From Cenococcum geophilum 1.58 (Eukaryota > Ascomycota > Dothideomycetes > Gloniales > Gloniaceae): a stretch of DNA of 64,000 nucleotides. Positions 11,690-21,500 of the stretch are shown here, in pieces. The notes beneath the pieces were generated by a model. That model was not told the DNA's origin and searched no databases. It saw only the letters and a list, made by a program, of their open reading frames with translations. The translations under genes were made by a program, and so were the position numbers. The stretch spans positions 1,302,001-1,366,000 of the forward strand of contig KV748195.1 in assembly GCA_001692895.1 (NCBI GenBank), given 5' to 3'. Every line of letters starts with the position of its first letter. The stretch's first letter is position 1.

Positions 11690-12262
11690 GTTTAAAGTTC
11701 TACACGAAGTTCCGCACGAAGCTCTGCGCGAAGCTCTACACGAAGCTCTGCACGAAGTTCTACACGAAGCTCTACACGAAGTTCTGCACGAAGCTCTGCA
11801 CGAAGCTCTACACGAAGCTCTGCACGAAGCTCTACACGAAGCTCTGCACGAAGCTCTACACGAAGCTCTACACGAAGCTCTGCACGAAGCTCTACACGAA
11901 GCTCTGCACGAAGCTCTACACGAAGCTCTACACGAAGCTCTACACGAAGCTCTGCACGAAGCTCTACACGAAGGCTCTGCACGAAGCTCTACACGAAGCT
12001 CTACACGAAGCTCTGCACGAAGCTCTGCACAAAGCTCTACACAAAGCTCTGCACGAAGCTCTACACGAGGCTCTGCACGAAGCTCTACACGAGGCTCTGC
12101 ACGAAGCTCTACACGAAGCTCTGCACGAAGTTCTACACGAAGCTCTGCACGAAGCTCTGCACGAGGCTCTACACAAGGCTCTACATAAAGCTCTGCGTAT
12201 AGAGGCTCTGCACAAGGCTCTGCGCGAAGCTCTGCGTACGGAGGCTCTACACGAAGCTCCGC
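11690..12262. repeat. 12-bp minisatellite (GCTCTRCACGAA)n
   Basis: About 48 tandem copies of a 12-bp unit, mostly alternating GCTCTGCACGAA and GCTCTACACGAA, which makes a 24-bp higher-order unit. The array degenerates towards 12262. Long stop-free frames across it (arginine/valine/glutamate/leucine or alanine/serine/cysteine/arginine repeats) come from the 12-bp period and are not evidence of a gene. The reverse complement of the same unit forms the array at 61490-61620. Confidence 0.95.
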
Positions 12263-12329
12263 ATCGGGTCCCCGCTATATTCCCGATAGCCTCTACACGT
12301 GCCTCTGCCAAGTATACCTCCTATATACA

Positions 12330-12473
12330 GAGTGCACTTATAATACCAACAAACCCCACGCGCCAACCAAGCTTACAAAGCAGGTGCGCGCACCACCGCG
12401 CGGCATCCTCCGCGAACGCGTCCACCAAAGTTTGTATGGCGCGCATTCATCCGCGATGACTGAGAATGCTCCT
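12330..12473. repeat. left TIR of the MULE
   Basis: 144 bp, starting GAGTGCACTTATAATACC. It is the exact reverse complement of 15206-15349 by eye. The next inner base no longer pairs. Confidence 0.95.
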
Positions 12474-12626
12474 CACTTCTGCTCAAAGTTTAAATGAAGC
12501 TTAGCTTTTATATGGCAGTGCCTATCACCAGATATTTTCTGGTGGTGAACTGCAAGATATATAAATTATCCCTCTGCTTCTTCTGCGTCCCATAAGCCAA
12601 GGTCGTCTAGATCTTCAAGAACCTCC

Positions 12627-15170
12627 TCAACGCCGCTGCTCTCCCCTTCTGAGACGCTCCTCTGCCTTTATATAATTAAGATCGTCTTTAAGCCCGATCC
12701 AATTACCCCAATTAAGTTTTGCTTTCCACTCCTGGCTCTCCCCTTGCGTATTACCATGAGGGAAGACGGCATCTGGGTTAAGCACGCCAAAAGGATCGAC
12801 TGACGAGAGCCACTCGCGGGCGCTCCCCCTCATCAAAGGACCCATAGCTTTAGTAAGCCCATCGATCCAGGCGTTCCTAGAGTTATGGCGTTGATCAACT
12901 GGAAGATCAGAAGTCTCTTCCATAAGGCTGAACCACCTGCTGCGAAGGCGCTCCCATTGCTCCCTTGCCCGCAGCGTCTGCCTCTCCTCAATCGTCTCCT
13001 CCTGCTCCTCCTCAAACTTGCGGCCTGCTCTTACTTGCTCTAAGCCCCAGGATTGATAAACCTCAAGGCCGCCTTCTTCAAACATAAGGGCGTAGTCCTC
13101 CCAGTGCTTATTAGTAAGTATTCCATACTGGATTTCTCTTTGCCAGATATGGCAGCATGGAAGCTCATACATTTGGAAGAATTTACACCTACATTTGGCG
13201 TCGTCTTTGTACCGCTTAAGGGGGATTTCGTCCTTGATATACTGGCGGGCGATCTTAATCTGCTGAACGAGCTTTTCCTAAACTGGAAGAGGAAACTTCT
13301 TTAACTGAGGATACTTATTTGCCTCAGGAAGATTGCGAGTTCGTAGAGCAGTAAGGCGCTGCCGCGCGCGGGCGTCCCACTGGTTCGCTGTTTCGTGTAT
13401 AATTCGAACAGTTCCTTCAAGGCTAAATATACCCTGAATCTTCTTCTTTGCTTGTGAAGGCTTCTTTAAAGAACGGTGCCACGATTCGACTGTATTTGTA
13501 GTAGCAATCTGAAGGAGTAGAGGAACATGGGCACGCATATAATTTGCCCATAGAGGCAGCGTCTTAAACCACTCGTAGTATAAATACCGAACCAAATTAA
13601 ATGTCTTTTCTTTGGCAGGGGTTTTAACGATATTCGGCTTGGCTTGTGGCTTATATATATCCTTTCTTGGAATTACAGCACTGCTTGGCAGAGCAGCAGG
13701 TGCGGACGACGGTGGTGCGGACGGTGGTGCGGACGACGGTAGTGCGGACGACGGTAATGCGGACGACGATAGGGGGGTGACTACATTAACGGTTCTCTCT
13801 CTCTCGCCTTTGATCATATCTTCAATTGATTTATGAGCTTGGCCGGGCCTTTTTTGCTCTATCTTATGAGCTAGAATAATCGCCTAATTAACAGCGTCCT
13901 TCGCAGAGGCTTCTGTCGTATGGTAGTAGAGAGCAGAGTAGATTTCCTTTTTTATTTCCTGGTTCTTCACCCTCTTCTCAAGCGTTCGGCGGGAGTGCAC
14001 CTGGCAGAGTAGGTGGATAACCTCATCCTCATTCTCATAGGCACCGCGGAAGGCCTTTTTAACGGCAAGCTGCTCGGCAGCGGAGTCGTCGGTAAGAAAA
14101 TATCGAGGTTGCCAGTGGCTTATCTCGCGTCTTCCTTCATTACAAGCTTTCTTGATCTGCCGCATAGCAGCTGCAAGAATATTGCTGTCCTCGCCGTCGG
14201 TAAGAAGGTGAGCAACTGGGAGGAAGGTGCCTCCAGGATCGCGTACCTGGAAGGTGTATAGAGGCCACTTTAAGTGATTCGTCTTGTGCGTTGAATCAAG
14301 CAGAGTAAGCCTTCCATACTCTCGCAAAGCGTCCAGTCGATGAGGCATATAAAAGACAACTCCAGTGGACCTTTCTGGGTCCCCTGGAGCCTTCCTTTTC
14401 TTCTTATTCTGCTGAATAATATCGTCCTTCTCAACGTCTAGAAGCTCATACTCCCAGCCATTTTGATCCAAAAATAGACACGTCTTTGCTAGCTGATTTT
14501 TGGCGTCATCTTTATGGCCAATGGTACGTAAATCTGGATGAACCTTTCTGAATGCATTTGCCCAGTTATTAAGATCTTAAAGCTTAAGATATTCACCGCC
14601 AGCATCAGTTAATTGCTTCCTCCCGTCTTGCATATAAGTAGAACCTTGGAGCGCTGCGAGAATCTCAGCCGGCTGGCGCTGCCTCCAAATCTCGTGCTCA
14701 CAACGAAGACGCAGGGCGTTATTCCGTTTTATTTGATCCATATAATCAAGATCGTGCTTATGAGGATCGCCAGTAAGAGACAGAGTATAAGAATCAAGCA
14801 GTATCTCAATTCTAAGGAAGCTTTTACAGGTGCCGCCGTCTCGAATCTTTTTTGATCGGGTCTTCTTTGCCTTCTCATCTTTGTCCTTTAAGATATTTCC
14901 TATATCTTTTATGCTTTTATTTGTTTGCGGCTGCATGCGACAGTTCCAATGCTGAATCTCAACACCATCCTTTCGAATGTACTTCTTTTGATATGACCAG
15001 ACGTTGCTAACATAGGGAAAGTAGGTATCAAATTCGGCTTTGGTAAGGCGTAGGGGTTCGGCGACGTCGTGCAGGCGCTGGCGCCATTGCTTAAGATCAG
15101 GAGGGTTTTGAAGGATCTGGTGATGATGTTCAAGACCTTCGAACTGGCTAACTACGCGTGGCTTGCCCAT
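12627..15170 (-). pseudogene. MULE transposase, one frame broken by three stop codons
   Basis: Four minus-strand stretches (15170-14577, to 13884, to 13278, to 12627) lie in one frame and join without gaps through single stops: TAA at 14577-14579, TAG at 13884-13886 and TAG at 13278-13280. Together they span about 847 codons from ATG 15170. Visible features: the catalytic first D in LLDSTHKTN (near 14297); the second in YFLTDD (near 14090), followed by a C-x2-H in LCQVHSRR; the catalytic E in TTNTVESWHRSLKK (near 13487); and a SWIM zinc finger with CRC followed by CCH (about 13200-13150). A low-complexity Pro/Ser/Ala stretch separates the second and third blocks. DDE plus SWIM identifies a MULE transposase. 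A neighbouring frame after 12640 could encode an acidic C-terminal tail, hinting at a further frameshift. As read, the product would be truncated. Confidence 0.92.
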
Positions 15171-15205
15171 AGTGGCGATAAGTAGGAATGTGGTGAGGAG
15201 GGTAC

Positions 15206-15349
15206 AGGAGCATTCTCAGTCATCGCGGATGAATGCGCGCCATACAAACTTTGGTGGACGCGTTCGCGGAGGATGCCGCGCGGTGGTGCGCGCACCTGCT
15301 TTGTAAGCTTGGTTGGCGCGTGGGGTTTGTTGGTATTATAAGTGCACTC
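15206..15349. repeat. right TIR of the MULE
   Basis: 144 bp, ending ATAAGTGCACTC. It is the reverse complement of 12330-12473 and is followed by the 9-bp target duplicate. Confidence 0.95.
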
Positions 15350-15423
15350 CTATATACACCTAGGTAGCCACCTCATTTTTTACCCTTCCTTACATCCTCC
15401 CTACCTAGGAAGACACCAGAACG

Positions 15424-15789
15424 ACAGCCAGCAGACGACCGTCGCCGGAGCCAGACGACCGTCGCCGGAGCCAGATGACCGTCGCCAGAGCTAGACGACC
15501 GTCAGAGCCAGACGACCGTCGTCAGAGCTAGACGACCGTCGCCGGAGCCAGATGACCGTCGCCAGAGCTAGACGACCGTCAGAGCCAGACGACCGTCATC
15601 AGAGCTAGACAACCGTCGTCAGAGCTAGACGACCGTCGCCAGAGCCAGATGACCGTCGCCAGAGCTAGACGACCTTTAGAGCCAGACGACCGTCATCAGA
15701 GCTAGACAACCGTCGCCGGAGCCAGATAACCGTCGCCAGAGCTAGACGACCGTCGTCATCGCCACACGACCGTCACCAGAGCCACACGA
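15424..15789. repeat. minisatellite with 18-27-bp units (CAGACGACCGTC core)
   Basis: About 17-18 variable copies built on the core GAGCCAGACGACCGTC with optional GCC or GTC inserts, so unit length varies between 18 and 27 bp in multiples of 3. It resembles a length-variable minisatellite; no supporting start or domain suggests a coding array. Confidence 0.9.
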
Positions 15790-15849
15790 CAACCATTCAA
15801 ACGACCAGCCAGCGAACACGATAAACGATTCAATCGATCAATCGAATCA

Positions 15850-15928
15850 AGGTGACATAGACAGGTAGGCACAGATAGGTAGGCATAGACAGGTAGGTAT
15901 AGACCGACAGACAGATAGATAGGTAGGT

Positions 15929-15959
<31 letters not shown>

Positions 15960-16034
15960 TAGGTAGGTTAGTAGGTAGGCAGGTAGGTAGGTTAGTAGGT
16001 AGGCAGGTAGGTAGGTCGGTAGGTAGGCAGGTAG
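15850..16034. repeat. tetranucleotide array (GGTA/GGCA)n
   Basis: A GGTAGGCA-rich tract with a pure run of GGCA near 15930-15958, interrupted by GACAGATA-type variants at its left end and GGTTAGTA variants further right. Confidence 0.93.
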
Positions 16035-16142
16035 AAGAGAACCGTCGCTATATATTAAATTATCTAAAATAATATAATTTATTTTGCATCAACTGCATAG
16101 GAAGAGTAATACTTATTTATTGCTTAAATTAAGCAAGATATA

Positions 16143-16226
16143 TAGAATGCGCGAGAAGGGCATTATATATAGAATGCGTAAAAAGGGTATTATATATAGA
16201 ATGCGCGAGGAGGGCATTATATATTA
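16143..16226. repeat. 27-bp tandem repeat, three copies
   Basis: Three copies start at 16144, 16171 and 16198 (AGAATGCGYRARRAGGG followed by CATTATATAT or a close variant). Confidence 0.85.
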
Positions 16227-16260
16227 ATTGCGCATTAAGTGCAAAATGCGTAATTAGCTG

Positions 16261-16440
16261 CACTGTATTGTTAAATACAGTAGTATACCGCACTGTATTA
16301 TTAAATACAGCAATATACCGCACTGTATTATTAAATATAGTAGTATGCCGCACTATATTGTTAAATATAGTAGTATACCGCACTATATTGTTAAATGCAG
16401 CAGTATACCGCACTGTATTGTTAAATACAGCAGTATACCG
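16261..16440. repeat. 30-bp tandem repeat with internal palindrome, six copies
   Basis: Six copies in exact 30-bp register from 16261 to 16440. Each begins CACTRTATT, and the part CTGTATTGTTAAATACAG is itself a palindrome-like hairpin. Differences between copies are mostly A/G and C/T transitions. Stop-free frames on both strands here are by-products of the period. Confidence 0.93.
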
Positions 16441-16544
16441 CACCTTAGTCAATACTATACGCTATACGTTATAGTGCGCGGAATACACATTTAGCCGCCA
16501 AATGCTGCCAAATGCTATAAAAATGCTGGTAAATTTTTTCCTAA

Positions 16545-16955
16545 CAAAGCTACTTATAGACCGCGACGGATATAATATAGTTATAATTCTAGTTAACCGC
16601 TTTAGTAAACGCCCATCCTTAATTCCCTATTATAAAAATATTAATACTAAGAAGGTAGCCTAACTATATATCTATTACGTCTACCGCATTTATAGACTAC
16701 TAGATACTATTATATTTAATTATAGCTCGTAATTTATATTAGCCTTTTAGAACGAGTTTACCTAGATCCTAGGTATTAGGCTAAAGCTCTCTATAATATA
16801 CTACCCCTAAATAGACGGCTAGACGGAGATTATAAATTAATATTTAAATTAGAGACTCCGGCCTTTTATTAACTACTTTTAAAATAACTAGGGCAAACCA
16901 TTACCCCTAATAGACTACGCCTAGGCGACCCTACCCTATAACTTTATAGGATTTA
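16545..16955 (+). pseudogene. element A integrase core relic
   Basis: The plus-strand frame resumes with DRDGYN, then IVIILVNRFSKRP (family: VDRFSK), YVYRIYRLLDTIIFNYSS (family: GxPxxIxSDRG), a YYPxIDG-like block (family: YHPQTDGQTE) and ATLPYNFIGF. It is cut at 16955 by D1 and continues at 54423 with the (P/S)PF-like region. Confidence 0.8.
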
Positions 16956-17375
16956 TATAACGAAGCCTTATAGCAGGAACTACGGTAGACTTATTATTGG
17001 GCTGGGTATATAGGTAAATAGGAAGTTAATAACGTAATAATAACCGGTGGAGTGGTTGCCTAATAGATTAACTCTAATTATATTCTAAGATTTACTATAA
17101 AGGAGAGAACTATCTAGGTAGGGACTATGGTCCTTTAAATACACAACTGTACTTCTAAGAAATCCCCTTTATACGTTAGGTATATATTATACGTATTATA
17201 TATACATTCCCTTTATATACTGCGTATACTGCGTATAACGTTATATAACCTTAGTTACTATTCCTTATTATATAGCTCTATCGGCTCTATCCTAGACCGT
17301 ACCTAAATTAACTAGCTAGCTTCTTCTAACTCCTCTCTTAATAGTTATAATATTATACTTAAAGCGTCCGTAACA
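16956..17375 (-). repeat. left LTR (3') of D1
   Basis: 420 bp. On the minus strand it runs from TGTTACGGACGCTTTAAG to TATA. It is directly followed on the plus strand by CCATCTCCCTTCTC, the complement of the D-family polypurine tract. Confidence 0.9.
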
Positions 17376-17420
17376 CCATCTCCCTTCTCTTTATCTTTGT
17401 CCTTAAAGATTTTAAATATC

Positions 17421-17469
17421 TATAAGGTGAGGATGTAGATAAAAAGTCCAATGATAGAACAATGGGTAT
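17421..17469 (-). repeat. fragment of Gypsy F 5' leader next to the D1 target site
   Basis: 49 bp (TATAAGGTGAGGATG...) matching 30342-30388 of element F. It directly follows ATATC (17416-17420), which is repeated right after F at 30565-30569. The left LTR that should sit here is missing. Confidence 0.7.
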
Positions 17470-17643
17470 TGTCGGAACGTTAATCATGTAACGTGGTCAC
17501 AGGACCACGTAGCGAGGTTAGCTAACCTGACCTTAGAGCAACCCCTTACTTCTAGTAAAAACAATTAACTACCAACTTTAATACCGCATACGTACCACTA
17601 CAAGTGATATTCATGCACGTTAATAAAGCGAGTTATACCAACA
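17470..17643 (+). repeat. 5' LTR of Copia G
   Basis: 174 bp, TGTCGGAACG...TTATACCAACA, paired with 23611-23784. Confidence 0.93.
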
Positions 17644-17684
17644 CTGATTAGTAGACGTATAGATCAGGAAATACGCAATAGCAA

Positions 17685-17995
17685 AGCTCAAAACCACACA
17701 TTAGCTTAACTGCTAACGCGTCAGATCGCAGAGCTATCGCCCTATTTCAGTTAAAGGAGAAAGCTACGTTACCCTTAAAGCTCAAGACCACGTATTAGCT
17801 TACTAACGCGTAAGATCGCCTAGAGAATCGTATCTTTACTTAAAGAGAGCTATATTACCCCTTAAAGCTTAAGACCACGCATTAACTTAACTGTTAACGC
17901 GTTAGATCGCCTAGAGGACCTTAAAGCTTAAGACCACGTATTAACTTAACTGCTAACGCGTAAGATCGCCTAGAGGACCGTATCTTTGCTAAGAA
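17685..17995. repeat. leader repeats of Copia G
   Basis: Four diverged copies of a unit containing AAGACCACGTATTA, TAACGCGTAAGATCGC and CTAGAG, spaced about 55-110 bp apart, between the 5' LTR and the coding relic. Confidence 0.7.
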
Positions 17996-18080
17996 TCGTC
18001 TTCAGTCTTTAGTCTTTAAAAACTGTAGATTTGTTAAGGGGACACGCATATACCCTTACACTCTCACCTTTACACCCCCG

Positions 18081-18151
18081 ACCTTAACCTCGACCTTAAC
18101 CTCAACCTTAACCTTAACCTTAACCTTAACCTTAACCTTAACCTTAACTTT
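18081..18151. repeat. hexanucleotide array (CCTTAA)n
   Basis: About eleven copies of ACCTTA/CCTTAA with a few CCTCGA/CCTCAA variants, within the leader of Copia G. Confidence 0.9.
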
Positions 18152-18599
18152 TAAACAACGACTACCCTTATATACAAAGACACGATAATATAGAAATTAA
18201 CTAGAAGGAAAGAATTGCCAAATACGGTTACGGAATTAACTTAGAGACGGCTATAGATAACAATCTAGCGGAGTATATAGAGACTAAAATACACCTATAT
18301 ACATAGCACAACCTTACAGACTTTTTACTATAGATAGTGTATTAGGAAGACTTTAAAGACTTTACACCAAAGCTCTTTAAATAAGTACAATCTAAAACTA
18401 GAGTGGGAATCCGTAACTACCTAATTAAGAAAGGAGTATACGTTATTAAGTAAGATAAGAGGCACACCCTTAGCAAGGTGCTAACGGACGTCGCCTATAA
18501 AGAAGAGTTTTATAAATAGACAGATAAGGAGCTTATTGCGGCCCTTATAAAGGTAAAGCCAATAATTACAATAACTCTGTAAGACTAACTTAATTCAAC

Positions 18600-21500
18600 C
18601 TTAGATAAGCTTACTACACCTCCAGCCCCACCACTAGGTACTCCACTAACTCCACTAGCTATTCCAGCCGCTATACCACCAGCTACTCCGGTTACTGCAC
18701 CGCCAGCTACCCCAGTCACTGCCCCCGCTACCCCTACTACCCCCCCCAGATCTACTCCGATTGCTATACCGCCAGCTACTCCAATCGCTACCCCTGTTAA
18801 CCTCGCTACCCCTCCTAGTCCTTAATCCTCTAATTATAACCAAATCTACGCTCTTATTAACCAACTGCTATGGCTAAGAGAGCAGTAACTGCAGCAGCTA
18901 CAGTAACTGTAGCAGCTATATACATATATACTACCTAAACTAGCTATACCTAGCGTAGAGCAAGGACCTAAGTAAGGATCTAGATACAGTAAGGAGGTAG
19001 CTACAATTGTAAAGATCTACACAGACGACTAAAAGTACGATAGAGTTAACGACAGCTTTAACTTTAAGCTAACTATCTTCTATAATATCTATAAGAGATC
19101 TAGCTTACCACCAGAAGGCTATATAGTGGCATTCCCTAGTATACTAAAAGGGCTTGCTTAGGACCACTACTATAACAGCAACCTCGAGTTAAGACCTTTT
19201 ACTAAAGCCTATAACCACATATAACAGTTCTTTAAAGGGCTAGAATACTATTGTAAGAATCTTATAGAGTGGAACAGTATGACCCTCTAAGAAGTCATAG
19301 ATGAGAACCCTAATAAGTTAATCTATTAGAACTTCTAACTACTTATAGATAAGCTGCTAAAGCAACGCCACGGACTACACCTAAACTTCTATATAAACCG
19401 TATTCTTATAAATAAGCTAGTTACTACTTACTAGGGAGTACTAGCATGCCGTATTACTATCTCCAACCCTTTAGAAGACCTCTCTTAGTTAATTAGCAAG
19501 CTATAATCCTCTATTATTACGTGGGAAAAAGAACACCCCCTATAGGCCTTAATAAGATCGTCTTATTAAGCCTTCTTTATAGATTAACGCTATTACCAAA
19601 ATAACTAGAATTAAGACCGAAACACTAATCGCTATAGTAGTAATCGCCCCCATAGAACCAACGGTAGACTAAAGGCCAAGTGCTACGTCTGTAAGAAGGA
19701 AGACTGCCATTTATAGAAATATATAGAGGAGGAGTGTAATTAGTCTAGAGACGACTATAAAAGACGTTTTATTAATATTAAGGGCCGCAATAAGGGCAAC
19801 TTTAACAACCACTTTAAATAATACATCGCTGTTTGCAAAAGAGATAAAGAGGATAACTTAGACTTTAAAGCCTATATATACAACACTAACGACTTTAAAA
19901 GCAATGCCGGAGAACCTAATAATAGTTCTACCTATATCACTACCTTTGGAACACTTACTATAGAGAAAGCAACCTCTATAAGCGTAGAACTAGCCAATAA
20001 GGCTTATACACACCTGCTTACGGCTTTAGAACTCACTATAAAGTCTACTATAGAACCTTACACAGAGACCGACCCATTTGCCTATAGTACGGCTACAGCC
20101 ACAGCGTCACGATACACCTTAACGGTCTTTATAGGAATTATGATTAATATAGGTGCTTCGCGCAAGTCTATAGCTAGCTATAGTTAATTCCAAGCTCTAT
20201 AGGCCGTAAATAAGTCTGTAAGTCTTAATATATTAACTAAGGGCTAAGTAACTATCTAATTTAGGATTAGAGCCTCTACATCTATCGGAACCATAGATGT
20301 CAACAGCCCTATAGGTAAGGTATAATTCCATATCATTAAAGCAGATACTTCCTTCCTACTTTGCTTAGCAGATATAAATAGACTCTATATTAAATACGAT
20401 AACCTAAAGGACGTTATTATCACTTGCACTAAAAGGGTGCCAGTAGTTAGACGATTTGGCCACCTATTTCTCTTATAGAGCTTCTCCTTATAGTCTTATT
20501 TAGTCAAGTCTTTTAATACAAACCCTTACTACTTAACTAACGTAGAACTACGACGTCTATACTGTCAATTTAGTTACCTATTAGTTAATAAACTGCAAAA
20601 GCTTCTTAACAAGGCTGGCTATAGCTATAACACTAATAGATCCGCTATTAAAGAGCTAACTAGACTCTGCCACTATTGCCAGAAGTATAGCAGATCTTTA
20701 AGTAGATTTCGCTTTACCCTATAAGACGACGTTAATTTCAATTACAATATCATCGTCGACATTATATATATTAGCGGCTCCCCCCTATTATACGTAGTCG
20801 ACGAAGCAACTTAATTTTAAGCTAGCAGATAGCTACGAGATATTAGCGCCAAGCACACTTAGGACATTCTACGGATATGCTAGATTGATAGCTACTTAGG
20901 ACTACTAGACCTAATTACTATAGACACCAGGAAGAACTTTATCAGCAAGGAGTTTAAGCACTATACTACCACTATAGGAGTAACTATAAAGTCAGTTCCA
21001 GTCGAATCACACAATTCCATTAGAATGGTAGAGCGCTACTATAGTCCGCTACAACAAGCCTACCAAATCATTACAACTAAAATCCCTAAAATTAGCAAGG
21101 AGATGGCCCTACAAATAGCCTTTAAAGCTATTAATAATACGGCTGGCCTAGAAGGCCTAGTCCCTACACTCCTAGTCTTCGGAGCCTACCCCCGAATGGT
21201 TAAATTGGACGCGCTATTACCTTTAGTTACACAGCGAGCTGCGGCCATTAAGAAAGCAATAGTAGAAATCCAGAAGCTATAAGCTAAACAATAGATCGCT
21301 AACGCTCTTAATATGCAAAACGGACCACAAACTAATACTATTTACGGCCTCCCACTTAGTTCGCCTATCTTAGTCTAGAGAGAAGGCAATACTAGCCAGA
21401 GTAGTTATTAGGATGGGCTATATATACTACTTACTATTAACAGTAAGACCTACACCGTAAAGCTACCAAATAGGCCTACAACCTTCCGCTCTACGGTCGT

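Larger units (their letters stand above)
12330..15349 (-). mobile_element. complete Mutator-like element (MULE), Hop/MuDR type
   Basis: A 3,020-bp element with 144-bp terminal inverted repeats that are identical by eye (12330-12473 and 15206-15349) and a perfect 9-bp target duplication CTATATACA (12321-12329 and 15350-15358). A 9-bp duplication with long TIRs and a MULE-type DDE transposase carrying a SWIM zinc finger defines the Mutator superfamily; fungal Hop elements are of similar size. Base composition is normal and CpG-containing stretches are intact, in contrast with everything around it. This suggests a recent arrival after the surrounding elements had decayed. The transposase frame nevertheless has three internal stops. 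Confidence 0.95.
11189..16544. mobile_element. 5.36-kb composite with inverted termini, carrying minisatellites and a MULE
   Basis: Both outer ends share the 16-base inverted terminus TTAGGAAAAAATTTAC (11189-11204, and its reverse complement at 16529-16544), followed inward by repeats of the word AGCATTT/AAATGCT. The ends interrupt the integrase domain of A, so the whole block behaves as an insertion. Target duplication is unclear: only CA or AACA can be aligned at the junctions. Contents in order are a foldback repeat with a solo LTR, a 12-bp minisatellite, a Mutator-like element, an 18-27-bp minisatellite, a GGTA/GGCA array, a 27-bp array and a 30-bp array. No gene of its own was found, so it looks non-autonomous. 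Alternatively it is several insertions bounded by copies of one foldback family. Confidence 0.6.

Noticed and set aside
11692-12311. Two overlapping minus-strand frames made of Arg-Val-Glu-Leu and Ala-Ser-Cys-Arg repeats
   Set aside because: By-product of the 12-bp minisatellite, for the same reason as the array near 62 kb.
13053-14855. Plus-strand frames of 74-83 codons within the MULE
   Set aside because: They oppose the transposase frame, which carries DDE and SWIM motifs.
12627-15170. Interpreting the MULE as four separate genes
   Set aside because: All four pieces share one frame, are contiguous through single stops, and the DDE triad and SWIM finger are spread over them in family order.
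16261-16440. CRISPR-like array (regular 30-bp repeats)
   Set aside because: The repeats are directly abutting without unique spacers, and the context is a fungal transposon nest.
18081-18151. Telomere-like (CCTTAA)n tract
   Set aside because: The unit is not the usual fungal CCCTAA, the tract is short and it lies inside the leader of a Copia element bounded by LTRs.
18655-18864. 69-codon minus-strand Gly/Ser/Arg-rich frame
   Set aside because: Antisense of the Pro/Ala/Thr-rich stretch of the Copia G relic; low complexity only.
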